The position numbers and the translations under genes were made by a program. Source: Portulaca oleracea (taxonomy: Eukaryota; Streptophyta; Magnoliopsida; Caryophyllales; Portulacaceae). Taken from it: a stretch of 64,000 nucleotides of DNA. The DNA lies in the NCBI GenBank assembly GCA_029582165.1, contig CM055876.1:34107317-34171316 (forward strand), written 5' to 3'. The notes below the pieces were generated by a model. The model had not been told where the DNA came from and did not search any database. It was given only the letters and a program-made list of their open reading frames with translations. Positions 22,809 through 35,322 of this stretch are shown piece by piece (the stretch's first letter is position 1; each line of letters opens with the position of its first letter).

Positions 22809-23149
22809 CGCCGAACAATCCCTGCAATCGATAAACAAACAACGCAACCAAGAACAAACAAAACAAAAAATCCAATACAACAACAACAAAAACAACAAGA
22901 AGAAGAAGAGTTGAACAGATTCAACTCCTGCAAAACCGATCAAATGTTAGCACAAATTAATCACAGAAAGAGATCAGAGATCGATTGCAAAGTTCGCGAT
23001 TAGGGCGGCGATCACAGAGCGATTGCAAACTTCGCGATTCAGAGAGAAAGAAGATTGATTAACATGATTAGTGTTAATGGGACAAATGAAGTGAGTTTAT
23101 ATAGTATTGCTGTTTAGGGCTCCAGAGCTCCAAGGGTCCCAACGGCTAT
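22809..23149 (-). promoter_or_regulatory. CDC20 5' UTR and core promoter
   Basis: On the minus strand a TATA box (TATATAAA) lies at 23103-23096, leaving a 5' leader of roughly 250 nt before the ATG at 22808. The leader has AG-acceptor-like sites ('gattgcag' ending near 22822 and 'tttgcag' near 22928), so a 5' UTR intron is possible but unproven. The MSA element is about 35 bp upstream of the TATA box. Confidence 0.55.
23138..23148 (+). promoter_or_regulatory. MSA element (M-phase-specific activator, MYB3R site)
   Basis: CCCAACGGCTA matches the MSA consensus YCYAACGGYYA at all 11 positions. It lies about 35-45 bp upstream of the CDC20 TATA box and about 330 bp upstream of the start codon, on the strand opposite to the gene. 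MSA sites bind three-repeat MYB factors that drive G2/M genes such as B-type cyclins and CDC20. Confidence 0.75.
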
Positions 23150-24787
23150 ATTTTGACACCTTGTAATAAGGTTTTTCCTTTTTTTTTTGGATGGAAATTA
23201 ATAAGTTTTTTGGGTAAATTGATATAATAAAAAATTAATTTTAGGAGGCGGCTGTTTGACTGTATGTTGATGCATATGTTAGAGCACTTAGGTGTATATA
23301 TTGAATAGTTTGACTGTATATCGATACGACGATACCGATATCACGATTTGATTGTTAGATGTATATATTACATAGTTTGACTAGTAGAAGAATATGAGAC
23401 TCAAACTTGAAAGTAATATTTGAGGCAAATTTAATTTCAACTTGTAGCCACCTTCCATTGTAACTTGTTATGTTTAAGTAATTGATTTTGGTCAATTCTT
23501 TATTAAATAATTAGTGAATCTTGTGGTGAATTCATAATTTATGAATTGAAAAATTAGGGTTCCTTTGTTTTGACATTTGTTCAAATGTTCATAATTTCAC
23601 ACTATGTATGTTTTTAGTTGTTTAATTGTTTGGTTAAAATGTTGTTGAGCATAGCATTGTTCCCTACTTGATTTTACAAGGCAAATTTAAGCCAATCCTT
23701 ATAGACATTGACCTTCCCCCCCCCCCCCCCCCAAAAGGAGAAAATATATAAATGGGAAAGAAATGCTCCTATGTTCATATTTTTATTTGGTATTATATTT
23801 TTTTTATCTATATTTCTTAACATAAATAAAAGAACTATTATTATTATTATTCATATTATTATTTTAAATTATTTATTACTTACAAAACTCAAACAACTTA
23901 CCAGACGACCATAGAATATTCACTTACCACTATGGCCATTTGAGTCAAGTTTAGGTAGAATCACGATCAACAAGTTACCAGTTGGGATGGGTTGGTTTGG
24001 GGTTTTAGTTCGATAAATTTGTCTTGTAAAATCAAATAATTTTGGTGAAAAATAGATTTCGATCATATCAAATAGGGTCCTCTTCCAATTCTATTCCATT
24101 TCAAGTCAAATAATTTTGGCATTTTCAGATTCTATTCAATTATTCAAGTCAAATTAGTTTTACCAAGACAATGAATCACAATACTTATTAACAATTAATT
24201 GAAAACCCTAAATCAGCTCAAACTTGCAAGAAACCTAACTTCCAAATTTAAACGATACACAATCTATAATTTATTAGGTGCTTCTAAAGTTTGTGTTCCA
24301 AATAGTGTGATTATTCACTTGCATATCAAGTTGCTCACTCTCAATAGTGTGATTGTTCACTTGCAAATATCAAATTATTCACTTTCAATAGTGTTGTCGT
24401 CCACTTGAAGATATGCTGACATATGCATTTCAGGTGCATGTAATATATATATTGACCTACCCATCTTTGGTCAGGTCGGTCCGACTATGGACAGAAAAAT
24501 GAACATCCCTAGACAGACACTAGACAGTATCCTGATCCATGTTGTACTGTATCATAGATACTAGATTATGGTGAACATAGCCATTGAGGATATGAGCTCA
24601 TCATCAATCAGAGCACTCATGTTTATCCTGAATTTGCTTCATTATTACAAAGAATGTTAATCTTGACCCTCCAACCACAACTGTTGTAAGAATTGAAGAT
24701 ATGAAGCCTAAGTACAAATTAGCAGCAAATCACAAATGCATACATACAATAAACATCCAATCATGTTCAATGCATGGCTTCTTCAGT
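23150..24787. other. Intergenic region between CDC20 and gluconokinase
   Basis: AT-rich sequence with a 17-nt poly-C tract (23716-23732), ATT repeats (about 23835-23870) and a short tandem repeat (24302-24412). The last part (about 24560-24787) is probably the gluconokinase 3' UTR. No gene is seen. Confidence 0.55.
24302..24412. repeat. Three degenerate tandem repeats of about 40-50 nt
   Basis: The phrases 'atagtgtgattattcacttgca', 'atagtgtgattgttcacttgca' and 'atagtgttgtcgtccacttg' recur, each followed by a similar 'atcaa.ttgctcact(c/t)tca' segment. No function is assigned. Confidence 0.6.
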
Positions 24788-26722
24788 TCAGTCAGTCCAA
24801 TTTTCATTTACTAAATCCTGTACTTTTTGCACAATATCCGACGGGCTCTGAGTAGCATCAACCTGGATGATTTCTTCAGACGTGTCGATCTCAAGAAGCT
24901 CTAACTGAGACTGCAAAAGCATGGGCGGCATAAAATGTAGTCCGTTTTCGATTCTTTTATGCAGTCTTTCAGCAAGAACTTCAGGCGGGACATTCAGGAG
25001 GACAAACTTCACTGAACTCGAGCAAACCCCTGAAACGTAATCTGGGTCCGAGGATCTGAGAATCTCCCTGTAGTTACTTCGAAGAGCTGAACAAGCGAGG
25101 ACCGCGCCATTTCCGGAACTTATGAACTCGGTTAGTGTCTTGCTTAGTGATTGAAGCCAAGGGATTCGGTCTTCCTCAGTGAGTGGAATCCCCTTTTTCA
25201 TCTTTTCTGTGAAAGAATTGTCATTTGTTAGACTGCGAAGCGTTGAGATTGTTTCAAGGGTATAAGTGAGTATAAAGTATGTTGGAATTATGTAAGACAA
25301 ACTTAAGTACCATATTAAGTCTTAACACAAGTTATATGGTCAATACGGATCATGTTGGTGTCTGATTGATCAATGGTTGGGCGTCGAATATTTTATTTAC
25401 CTTTGTTAGAAACTGGGTGGAAATCATCGGCATCCAGGAAAGTACAGTTCAAAGCCTCGGCTAGAAGGTTGCCTATTGTCCTGTACATCATACAAAAGTT
25501 TGAAATTAGCAGAAGATGTAGATCTGCAAAGCATGGAGTAGTCATGGTCCAATCATGATTTGAGAGATCAATCAAACTGAATTTCAGAATACATGTTCAA
25601 TTTGAGATGATGGTCATGCTATGGAAAAATGATACTATTTCAGGATACTTAAGCTCGCCTATTTGAGCATTTATCACAAGGGTAAAGTATCAAACTACCT
25701 GTGACAAGCATGACTCATCAACCCTACAAATTCTACACGAGGATATTTTTGCCTCCGCCAATGTTTTTACATCTTCACAATCATAATGGTCTAGATAGTT
25801 AACACTCATTCAAGTTGTCCTTGCTATGCTCACCACGTGGTTTAAGCGAGTTTCTCGTGAACTCTCATATTCTCCCAAGTTTCCATTCCTCGAATTTCTT
25901 GAGGAGTATAGTCTTTAATGTGTTCGATAACGAGGATGTGGTATCTAGGAAGATATGGTTGAGAACATTGTCCTATTTGAAAAAAGAATGCAATAGTCAA
26001 CAATATAAAGGGCAACCATTCGAGTCATCAGGAAAACGTACTATGTCAACAAACAACCAAGAATCTAGGAAGAATATAGGCAATAGGATTTCAATACATA
26101 CGTTTTTCCAGAACCACAAACACCCATAAGCACGATAACTGAACCTGCATCTTCAACAATTTTGACAGTTAGACAAGGACAATGGACAAAAAGAGGCGCA
26201 AAATGGATGTAAAAATATTGGCAAATGACAAGTACCTTGAACTGTAATTTTTGTCATTTCTTTACCGGATTTTGATGCACAGTGTATCCCTGGAATGCAA
26301 GTAGCACAGTTAAGATCAAATAAGCACAGAGGCGTGCAACGAACGCTCTTGTCTTCAAAACTAGGCTCGTGCACATAAACATACAAGCCACTTATTAGGT
26401 GGATCTCCAAAACAGGAACGTGATGTGTATAATGCAAGTCAAAAAAGGAATGGGATATGTATAATGCGATATGTATGATGTACGTCGCAAGAAAATAGTA
26501 TGGTAACTATGGAAATATAAACCGAACCTATAGCTTACCGCGTTTTACTGAGCAAGTAATTCTACTGAAATGACACGGACGGAGTCTCTGCTTCCTTACA
26601 CCAACAGAAGTAGTCGAGCTGTTCGTTGTACCAACACTCATCGAAGCCTTTGCTTGACTGAATGGTTGAATTGTAAAACAACCAAAACTCTTTTCTGAGA
26701 CTGAGTGAAATAAACCGTGCAT
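24788..26722 (-). CDS. Gluconokinase with N-terminal targeting-like extension
   Basis: Exons 26722-26539, 26289-26236, 26144-26102, 25480-25401 and 25206-24788 give 259 residues; each junction keeps frame (phases 1, 1, 2, 1). The catalytic part has the P-loop GVCGSGKT (87-94, split by intron 3), the DADDFHP substrate-binding motif, the EKMKKGIPLTEEDRIPWL region and HFMPPMLLQSQ, all typical of the GntK-type (P-loop) family. It phosphorylates D-gluconate with ATP to 6-phosphogluconate, feeding the pentose phosphate pathway. Residues 1-72 precede the usual domain; they are Ser/Thr/Arg-rich and poor in acidic residues, like a plastid or mitochondrial transit peptide. Met73 would give a 187-residue cytosolic form, the usual size. 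Upstream splicing in the 5' UTR is possible. Confidence 0.88.
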
Positions 26723-28729
26723 TTTCTAGCCTAACCTAAGTGTATGCCTTACTACTTTGGCTGGATGCTATGAGCATTGCGTATGCCCTCACTTGAAAAC
26801 CGCGCTGAAGTGGTTTAATATCACTCAACCCTTGCATAAAAAAGAAAAAAGAGAAGAATAAATTGTTGACCGCCTAAGCAAATGTCGAAAGATGTCTTCC
26901 ATAACCCAGAAGAAGAGCCGATAGCAACCAATGGCACTAAAAGCCACAAGCTCATGACGTCGACTACAGATTTTGCACAAGCAATAAATGTAGTGCACCA
27001 AGAAGAATTCTAAATGAATTCCATGCATGCAAGATTAGAGTTGACAAGATTAACAAATTCCTAGCATTCTCGGATCACCAGTTCAGCTGTGGATCAACCC
27101 CGAATCAGAGAACACTACATATATGAAGGAGATACTAGCATAGTAGAGAAAACAAAGATTTGTAACAAATCTCGCTGTATCTTTTCTACCTAAATAGCTA
27201 GAAACCAGCCATAGTACTCCAAACGCCGCATTCCTGTTAGCAATTTCTGCATCTAAAAAGATAATTTCACATCGACTTTTCCTTGACCCATCACCACGAA
27301 AAATAAAACATAAATTTTGCATGGGCTTGTGTTGAAATACATCAACTACATGGACCATAGTACTTGCTATTCTACTCAGGCTGTGTTTGACATTCATAGT
27401 GACAATTGACAAATAGCAATCATACTGCGTTTGGTTGGAAAAGTTTTCACGATGGGTTGTACCTAGTTGATGGAAAATTACGATGTGAGGTCCATTATTT
27501 CACCATCATGCTTAATTAGTAAACTTTTTCCTAGGGGAAACGGAAAGTTTTCCCCATGACAGTCTTTCTCAGTAAACTACCAAACGTACCCTAACCGTCG
27601 AGATTCCAAGGCCAGGTGTTTGAGTTCACGCTTGTGGTTGATTTCTATATCCAAATTGAAACCCTAAAGCCTCACTGAAATCCATTGAAATCCAGGGTTG
27701 TTTGTTTTGGGGGGGTTTCAGAATTGAAGACTTAGTTTGTAGCTCAACTTCAGAGAGCTAAATTATCTTCAACTGCTCTAAAAAATCCAACTTTAGGTTT
27801 TCTTCCTAGACCTATTATATCCAAAAACAAATCAAAAGGCTCATGATATCCAAATTACTCAACCCAGAGAATTTTCCCCACAAAATTTTGGGTTCCAGGA
27901 AAACTAAATTTCATTCTTCATCATTAGAACAGCATGAATTTCCAAACATCTCAACCACAAGAAGAAAACCAAGAACTCAAATTTCAAACAGAAACATCAA
28001 AAGGGCACAGGAAAAACAAACACCAAATGAAAATGGGAAGCAACTAAACAAGTGCCATACAAAATGAAGAAAAAGAAGAAAAAAGAGAGGATTCTTACCC
28101 AGAATTTTAAGAGTAGATAAATATGGTGAACACCCAACAAAGACAAGATCATTAGGTTATCTTTTCTAAGTTTTCTTCCTACTAATCTTCTTACCCAGAA
28201 TGTTAAATAAATTGAGGCAGACAGAGAGAGAGATGACCATTTGCCGAACTATGTTTCTTTCGAAGAGTAGTATAACACGTTACGGCTATCCCCACGACGT
28301 CGTTTTGATATTTTTCCTTTTTTAGTCAAATTAATACTAGTAAATTACAGCGAGCTAATTTCCATTTCCTAGTAGTTGGAAGCTCCTCCGTCTACCGTTT
28401 ACTGCTTCTAGTTGTTGAAGATTCAGTCTCAAGAAAGTTTTGAAGAGTCGAATTTTCGAGGTGGGTTGTTTATCTTTTGTAGTATTTTGCTGTTCTAATC
28501 AAGATTGTCTTTTCCCCCAAAAAAACTGCTGAAGAATTTGGGATAAAGGGAGTTTGGAGCTTCGATAAATCAATAACAATGGAATTGTAACTGGGTATTG
28601 CTGATTTCCTTCAAATTTCAATGGGTTTATGTTCAATCTCCGATCTTTCTTCCATTTCGTCTTGAATTTTTCTCCATTACTTCTCATTGCAGGCGGGAAT
28701 TTGTTTCTTCTGATATTCGTACATTTGCA
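26723..28729. other. 5' flanks of gluconokinase (minus) and scramblase (plus)
   Basis: The first 1.4 kb may be a 5' UTR intron of the gluconokinase gene: minus-strand donor-like CTGG|GTAAGA sites occur near 28098 and 28195, and an acceptor-like 'acttag' lies just before the ATG at 26722. A MITE is at 27424-27591. About 28200-28380 is the likely bidirectional promoter. For the plus-strand gene a 5' UTR intron is suggested from 28461 (TTTTCGAG|GTGGGT) to 28692 (cattgcag). No separate gene is seen. Confidence 0.45.
27424..27591. mobile_element. Tourist-like MITE, 'gcgtttggttgg' family
   Basis: Left end 'actgcgtttggttggaaaag' and right end 'accaaacgtaccct' are inverted, with GGAAAATT/TTTTCC phrases inside, as in the copies at 15.1 and 36.8 kb. 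The target site duplication is not clear. Confidence 0.55.
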
Positions 28730-31700
28730 ATGAGGTGGGTCATTAGAAACTACATACGGTTTGATCTTTTCGGGAAATCCCAATTGGGGAAGAATGCTGC
28801 AATGTGTCAATGGGAGCGATTCAAGCATGGTGCTCCCAATGAACCCAATTTGACGAGGGATTTTCTGGCAAAAATTTGGGCATCAAACAAGGTAGAACAA
28901 GAAATGTTGAGGAAGAGAGGAAAGTTTGCTCGAAGGAACCCTAGAAATGAGACAATTTCCGGTGTAAGATTGAACAATGAGAGTAAGATTGATTCTGGAA
29001 AGCATGAGTTTCATCAGCCACCTGTTAGTCAAGCTACAACAGGGTACTTAGCTCCTACTTCTCCTGAGGAGGTAAAATTTGATTTGAAATGGGGTCATTT
29101 TTTTTGGTGTGTATGTTTAGTGATTTTGCTGCTTGTTCTTTTATGATCACTTTGATTCTGTTGAATTGCATGGTATGGGGCTTGAATCCAGCAATAGTAG
29201 TAAGGTGGTTGATGTAGGGTTTATGTAGGGTTTGGGTTTTGTCCATATTTACCGGGAATGCTACCTGCGACCCGCGTTCCGGGAAGAAGCGTTCCAAAGT
29301 CAAAGCTAGAATAAATTTGTGTAAAAATTAGCGACCCACGTTCTGGGACTAATCGAATTTTCTAGTCATTTGGATCATGTGACTCCAGGTCACAAGGTAG
29401 CAACCCTACCATTGCAATGTATGGAGGCTCCTCTACAGATACGAAAGATATCATCATAAAATCTTGGCGGCCTATAGCTCTAATCTGCATTTGGATCATG
29501 TGTGAAGGTTGTAAGAAAGAGATGTAATTTCCCCCCAAGATAACTCTGAAAAGTCACCATACTTGGTTTTGCTATGATGTTCAGTTCAATGTTCTGTGCT
29601 TGTATATCTAGTCATTTAGGGTTTTACATAGGCAGTGTCGTATATCCAGTGGCCATCATTCGGCTGCTGAATGCTGGTAGGTCTATAAAATATACACAAG
29701 TTCATGTGGCGCAAGTTCATGTTGTAGATGTATTTAGGAGTTATTTCTGTGGTTTGTCTTCTTTGGAATTTGGAGTTTCTCTATGTGACATGCTATGCTC
29801 TGTTCTTGTTAAAAGCGTCAACTAATTGAACGCTTGCACTATCGGTTATAGCTGCAAGTTGCCCCACTTCTTGCCAGATCAAATTTGCTAATCACGAGGG
29901 ATATCGAATGGGCAAATCTTGTGTTCGGCTTCGAGCAGGTGAGCTATTTTTCCATGTTTTGCGCGCAGCTAGTGATGTTTTTATATGTATTTTATAGCCA
30001 GGAGCTCTTCCTCGTATCTTTGTCCAACTATAACTTTGTGCTTATTGTTACATATGTTGGATCATTAATGAATGGAGTGTTTGGATTGCAGGAAAACCGG
30101 TATGCAATTGTGGATGTGTGCTACCCTCAGTCTGTATGTTAGCATATCGTAATTGTTGAAGTTTGTTTCTTTTCTCATTTTCTTAGAGGGACAAGGTAAT
30201 AGATAGTATGCACTATAAAGCTCTGACTATGAAACTCTTCCATTTTTCTTGCCTCCAGCCTGTTGGTTTCATCCGTGAGCAGAGTAATTTAATTGCGAGA
30301 CAGGTGATGAACATGTTTCTTATGATAATCGTTATGGTGCATCGTTTATTATTGTTTATTGTGCTTAGACAAGGAGTTCTTCAAACATTTAAACATGGGT
30401 TATTTGGAGAGAATAATCGGGCGTTTTGATGCATGAAAGCTCGGTCATTTTACTGTGAGGGTTTATGCAAGTCCCGGATCTCATTGAGAGTTTATCCCGT
30501 GGTTTTCACAAGGACATATCTAGTGTAGCTTTGTGGTAGATAAATCAATCACTAAACTGAAGAAATGCCCGTGTTGTACTTTCCACCGTGCATCACTCCT
30601 CTTGTCTAATATGTTATAAGCAAAAAGCTCAGAAACATTCAAATTCTTACACAATTTTTAATTTGCAGTTCCTTCGCACAAGGCGACCTTTTGTTGCTTA
30701 CATAACTGATGCAATGGGTAATGAGCTATTCCGGGTGAGAGCTTTCTCTTAACAGATTGCGGTGGATTTCACGGTCATAGTTTTCATTTTTCTGGGACTC
30801 ATTCAGTGTGAAATCTAGGTTCGCAGGCCCTTCTGGTGGATTACTAGTTCAATATATGCCGAGGTGAATGGTAAGGTATGCCAGTTTGTATTTACAGATC
30901 ACAATTCTATTGGTCTCATTTGCTGTCATATTGTGAAGAAAATGTACTCCTTGGTCTATCTAGCAAGGCAGTCCCCCACACATTTTTTCAGATATGTAAA
31001 GGAAAAATAGGGGAATTGGGAATAAAGGAAAAAAAAAAAAAAGAACATATAGTTGTTGGAACTACCTTGCTGGGTAGTCTAAGGACTACCTAATGACAAC
31101 TTTCCCAAACAGTAAAAAGTGCCATTGAATTTGAAAACATCCACTAAAGACACTTAACTTTCCCTAAAACTCAAAAATGCTATTTTAACTTACTGTAATA
31201 GTAAAAAAAATCACGCTGCATTTGAAAACATCCACTGAAAGATGTCATACAAGAAAGTGTGCTAAACCTATTAAAATGACTTTTTTGGGTTTTACAGAAA
31301 GTTAAGTGGCATTTAGTGGATGTTTTCAAATTTAGTGGCATTTCTTACTACTACGGAAGTTTACCCCTTGAAATGGCCGTTCTAAAGTTAATATTTGTGA
31401 ACAGGAGATCGGAGTTGTTCATCAAAGATGGCATCTTTGGAGGAGGATCTATGATTTGTACTTGGGGTGATTCCGCATTGCCCTGCATGAATTTTGCTTG
31501 ATTTTTGAAGTCATTTCTGCTCATTCGTCATGTCTTCTTTGTGTGACATGTCTTCTAGGGATAAGCAGTTTGCAGTTGTTGAAAACCCAGGCTTATGGAA
31601 CTGGACATTTACTTTGAAGGACATTGATGGAAACGTGCTTGCTCAGATAGATCGTGACTGGAGAGGGTTCGGCTTTGAGGTTACCTTTTTCCTTCTATTT

Positions 31701-33238
31701 CTTATGTTGGTTTTTTTTCCAAGTAACTATGTTCTTATTGCCCTGTCCACATTGTTAATGGAATCCGATCTTTAGCGTAGAATTTTTCCCGTGTAAAAGT
31801 TGGCCTTGGGCAAGGTTGATCGTCTGTTTGCTTGACTTGTTTTGTTACCCATCCGCAAATTAGCGAAGTTATAAACTGATTACTACAATATTTCTTCATT
31901 GGAAACTTTAGGCTTGTAGATAAATATTAACCAAAAAATCCCATTGTATGTTAATTGAAACCGAAGAAAAAAAGGGGCCAGGGGTGTTACATGATAATAT
32001 ACCACACTCGACACTTGGACACTCGTATATCACTCTACTACGGACCTATGTATTGTTTATACGCTGTACTGCCAAATTTTTGGACAACTTTGTACCATAA
32101 AGTTTAAACGTGTCCAAAAAATAATAAGTGTAGTATGTAACTATAAAAAGGTTCACAGTAAGGTGATACCAGTAAAATTGGGAAAGTAAATTAGCATCTA
32201 AAAACCCTAAGATTTTATTGATACGATTCTGTTGAACTGAAGCTCTTTTCATGTAATATGATGCAGATTTTCACAGATGCTGGACAATACGTCATCCGGT
32301 TTGGTTGTCCTGATCCTGCCCTAAAGACTGGCCTTGCTCAGAAAGTAATGTTAATTCTAAAGAAAATCATACTTTAGTTTCATCATTGTGGGTTATGCTG
32401 TTTATTCATCTTGCTTTTCAACTTTCCAGATTGAGGACTTGGAAGTTGCACGTCCGCTGACCCTTTCAGAGAGAGCAGTCACACTCGCTCTTGCCGTCTC
32501 ATTGGACAACGACTTCTTCTCGCGACATGGTGGCTGGTGAGCTTATTGTGATCTCGCCTTTTTCTTTTCACTTAATTTTTTCATTCAAAAACTAATGTTG
32601 TGTCCATTTTACGCTTCTAAGTAGTTTATACATCATCTTTGTCAAGGTGGGTTTTGTGCACTTTGCATGAGAAGGTGCTAGTTTTAATGCTAGAGGCATT
32701 TACAATGTTAACCCTTTAAAGGGTTATCTAGACCTAGCAAAATTGGCCCGACCCAAATTGACCCACCAAAACCAAACCCGACTAGAAAGAGTCGAAATTG
32801 ATTCGCCCATAATGAACCGACCCTAACTTGATCCGAATTTATCCTTCACCAATGTTAATGGTTTCCGCAAGGTAAGTTTATCCAACGAAAAACAAAGCAA
32901 CCCAAAATCAACCAGACCCGAGAATGACCCGACGTGGATGACCCAAATGCCAGATCTAGGTTCACAAGGACTTTGAATTACAGACCATAATCCGCAAAGC
33001 ATAAGGAAAGTGAGGCTGAATGATTGGCTAGCTATCGAGTTATCTAGATTTGATCGCATCTCAACAAGACTGATTGAATGCTGAGGAGAAGTATACAATT
33101 CTATCTTCAATCTAATACCGGGCGGTTTTGTGTATGACTGTAAAGGATCAGACTGACAATAATGCTTGAGAATGTTTACATTACTATTTCTCGCTTTTTC
33201 TGAACAGGGGCATTCCATTTTTCATAGCCACAGAATGA
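28730..33238 (+). CDS. Phospholipid scramblase family protein (AIM25-like)
   Basis: Eleven exons: 28730-29071, 29852-29938, 30092-30133, 30259-30303, 30669-30734, 30819-30875, 31405-31466, 31559-31679, 32267-32344, 32430-32536, 33208-33238; 345 residues with frame kept throughout. The N-terminal 110 residues are basic and Ser-poor, compatible with a mitochondrial presequence. The domain then begins LQVAPLLARSNLLITRDIEW and includes ENRYAIVDVCYP, RTRRPFVAYITDAMGNE, VRRPFWWITSSIYAE, HQRWHLWRRIYDLYLG, NWTFTLKDIDGNVLAQIDRDW and FTDAGQYVIRFG, matching plant proteins annotated as scramblase-related or altered inheritance of mitochondria 25. Exon 1 ATG was chosen at 28730 because a splice-acceptor-like site precedes it; an in-frame upstream ATG-like codon at 28598 would lie in the presumed 5' UTR intron. 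Membrane lipid scrambling is a family inference. Confidence 0.92.
31119..31343. mobile_element. MITE in scramblase intron 6
   Basis: Terminal inverted repeats of about 55 bp: left 'gtgccattgaatttgaaaac' with 'atccacta', right its reverse complement ending 'aaatttagtggcatt'. The ends also share 'aacttaact(t/g)tc'. About 225 bp, non-coding. Confidence 0.65.
32731..32960. repeat. 'acccgacc'-rich repeat in scramblase intron 10
   Basis: Short phrases such as 'cccgacccaaattgaccca' and 'aacccgact' resemble repeats in CDC20 intron 3 and in the terpene synthase introns. It has no coding potential. Confidence 0.4.
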
Positions 33239-35322
33239 ACACGAACAATTCGGCCGTGTAACTCTCCTGCTTAAGTTACCTCAAAGCCCCGAGTTAGCGC
33301 GTCATCTGAAGGAGTTTCTTTTGTGTGAATTCTGTCTTATGATTCACCAACGACCGAGCTTGTTTTGGTTTGATGTTGAATGGTTCCACCAAATTTTTGA
33401 TGCTTGAAAAAAAGTTGAGTCTAATTTGGGCATATGCAGGCTTGAAGTAATAGAAGTTCATTTTTGATTTATACACAAGTATTCCTCTATTTGATCTTCA
33501 ATGTCTTTTAGACTTATTTGTGCACTCTTTTGGGTAAATTTCCTTAAGAAATGATGTATGAAACATTAGAAATAGATGTACTTGATTATCCAAGAGACCC
33601 AAATGAAAAGAAATTCAGTTTTATAGACAAGTAAAATTGTCTCATTTTAGTATTTTAGGATTATTATCAACTTGGGAGTTCAAACTTCTGTCTATGAAAA
33701 GAAATCAGTTTTTCCATAAACTTTTATTTATGGGGTAAGGTTGTCTACATTGGTGTCCCCCAAAACATGTTCAAACATGCTACTGGGAGATTGTTGTTGT
33801 TATTGGGAGTTCATACAGGGTAACTTTGATGCAACAGTAAAATTTCCACACGGGTTTGATTTTGAAAGTAGTAAACTCTGAAAGCAAAGGTAAAACTGCT
33901 TTTATGCCTTCACAAAGGTAAAACTGAGGTAAAACTGCATACATCTACCTCTTGAGACTCTCACTTGGTTAGCAGCACAAATTGTAGTATACAAAGGTAA
34001 AATTGCATACGTCTACCCTCCACATTTGATAGAAAAATAGGTCAATATTTATGTGAGGGGTTTTATAAGAAATTGATAAATTTAACAATATTGATGAATT
34101 TTGTAATGATATTGATAAATGAATTTTATGGTAATACATTTATGCATTTTTATTTAAAATTTAGCAACTTGAATGACATAAGTAGGTACTTGAGTACTTC
34201 AACAATTGGGTTAGTAGGAAGCTTATTCCAATTTTTTCACTGAATTAAACACTTTCATAAGATGTTTTCCTAATTATGTGGCTGTATATTTGGGTTAGCA
34301 TAAATTATATCATACATTATGGTGGATCTACCTAAGTTTATCAATAAACTAATTTTTTTACGTGATAAGTTTGTGTAAAAATTGATAATTTAAAAATATT
34401 GATGAATTTCACAATAATGTTAATAAACTTATGATGAATTTTATAATAAATATTGGTGATGATATATTTGATAATTTTTTAAAGATTTAACACGTTGGTG
34501 AACCTAGGTAGGTACTCTAAAATGTATCATATAATAATTGGTTCTTTTCATATATATAAACAATACTATTTATATTTAACAAAATTTGATTTGTACAAAT
34601 AAAACTCTTCAAAACATACATTACACTACATTGTTTGACAATCACTCATACAAAATGCTTCCTCTACATGTTTACAACAGCCATTAGTATACTCTTAAAA
34701 GTAACCTAATTCTTTTTTTTTTTCCAGAATATGTATATATATATATATTTTACAACAGCCTTCAGTTTATACAAATAATTTACTAGGTCAAAGTATTTAA
34801 TTCATTGAGAAAGTTGAAATGAATTTCTAAATTAATAATCCTAAAATGAGATAATTGTACTTTTGTATAAGACTGATTCTTGTTTCCTAGGCTCTCTCAA
34901 ATAATCAAGTATTCATCTCCTTCATTTTTTCTGTTGTTTTTAATGTCTCATACAGAATAATTCCTCTGCTCTGTTTTTATTGTTTTTAATCTCAGACTGA
35001 ATAATTCTTTAGTTATCAAAATAATTTTATAAAAACAGTGGGACATTTCATCCATAACATTAAATAAATCTAAAAGACATTAACAATATAAAGATGGAAC
35101 GAACACACAATAAATCTAATTAAACAAATATCATTAACAATTAAAATTCTTAAAACATTACGTTACATGCTACATTGCTTGACAGTATAGAGAAACTCAA
35201 GATATGATCGGATTCAAATCCGAATTACAATGGATCCAATCCCCTATCCATAACAAACAATGTCGCACCTTATTGAAATACGAAAATAAAAAAACAAAAC
35301 ATAAATAAACGAACGAACAAAC
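33239..35322. other. Intergenic region between scramblase and AGP genes
   Basis: Very AT-rich. Contains the scramblase 3' UTR, a MITE at 34311-34536 and repeats of 'attgatgaatttt'. No gene is seen. The end holds the AGP 3' UTR. Confidence 0.55.
34311..34536. mobile_element. AT-rich MITE with 'atgtatcatat' ends
   Basis: The left end 'tatcatacattatggtggat' with 'ctaccta' and the right end 'taggtaggtactctaaaatg' with 'tatcatata' form inverted repeats. The interior repeats 'attgatgaatttt'. A relative in opposite orientation lies at about 55358-55620. Confidence 0.5.

Noticed and set aside
28598..28729. Upstream in-frame extension of the scramblase N-terminus
   Set aside because: A splice-acceptor-like site (cattgcag at 28692) and loss of family resemblance suggest this is 5' UTR intron sequence; ATG 28730 was preferred.
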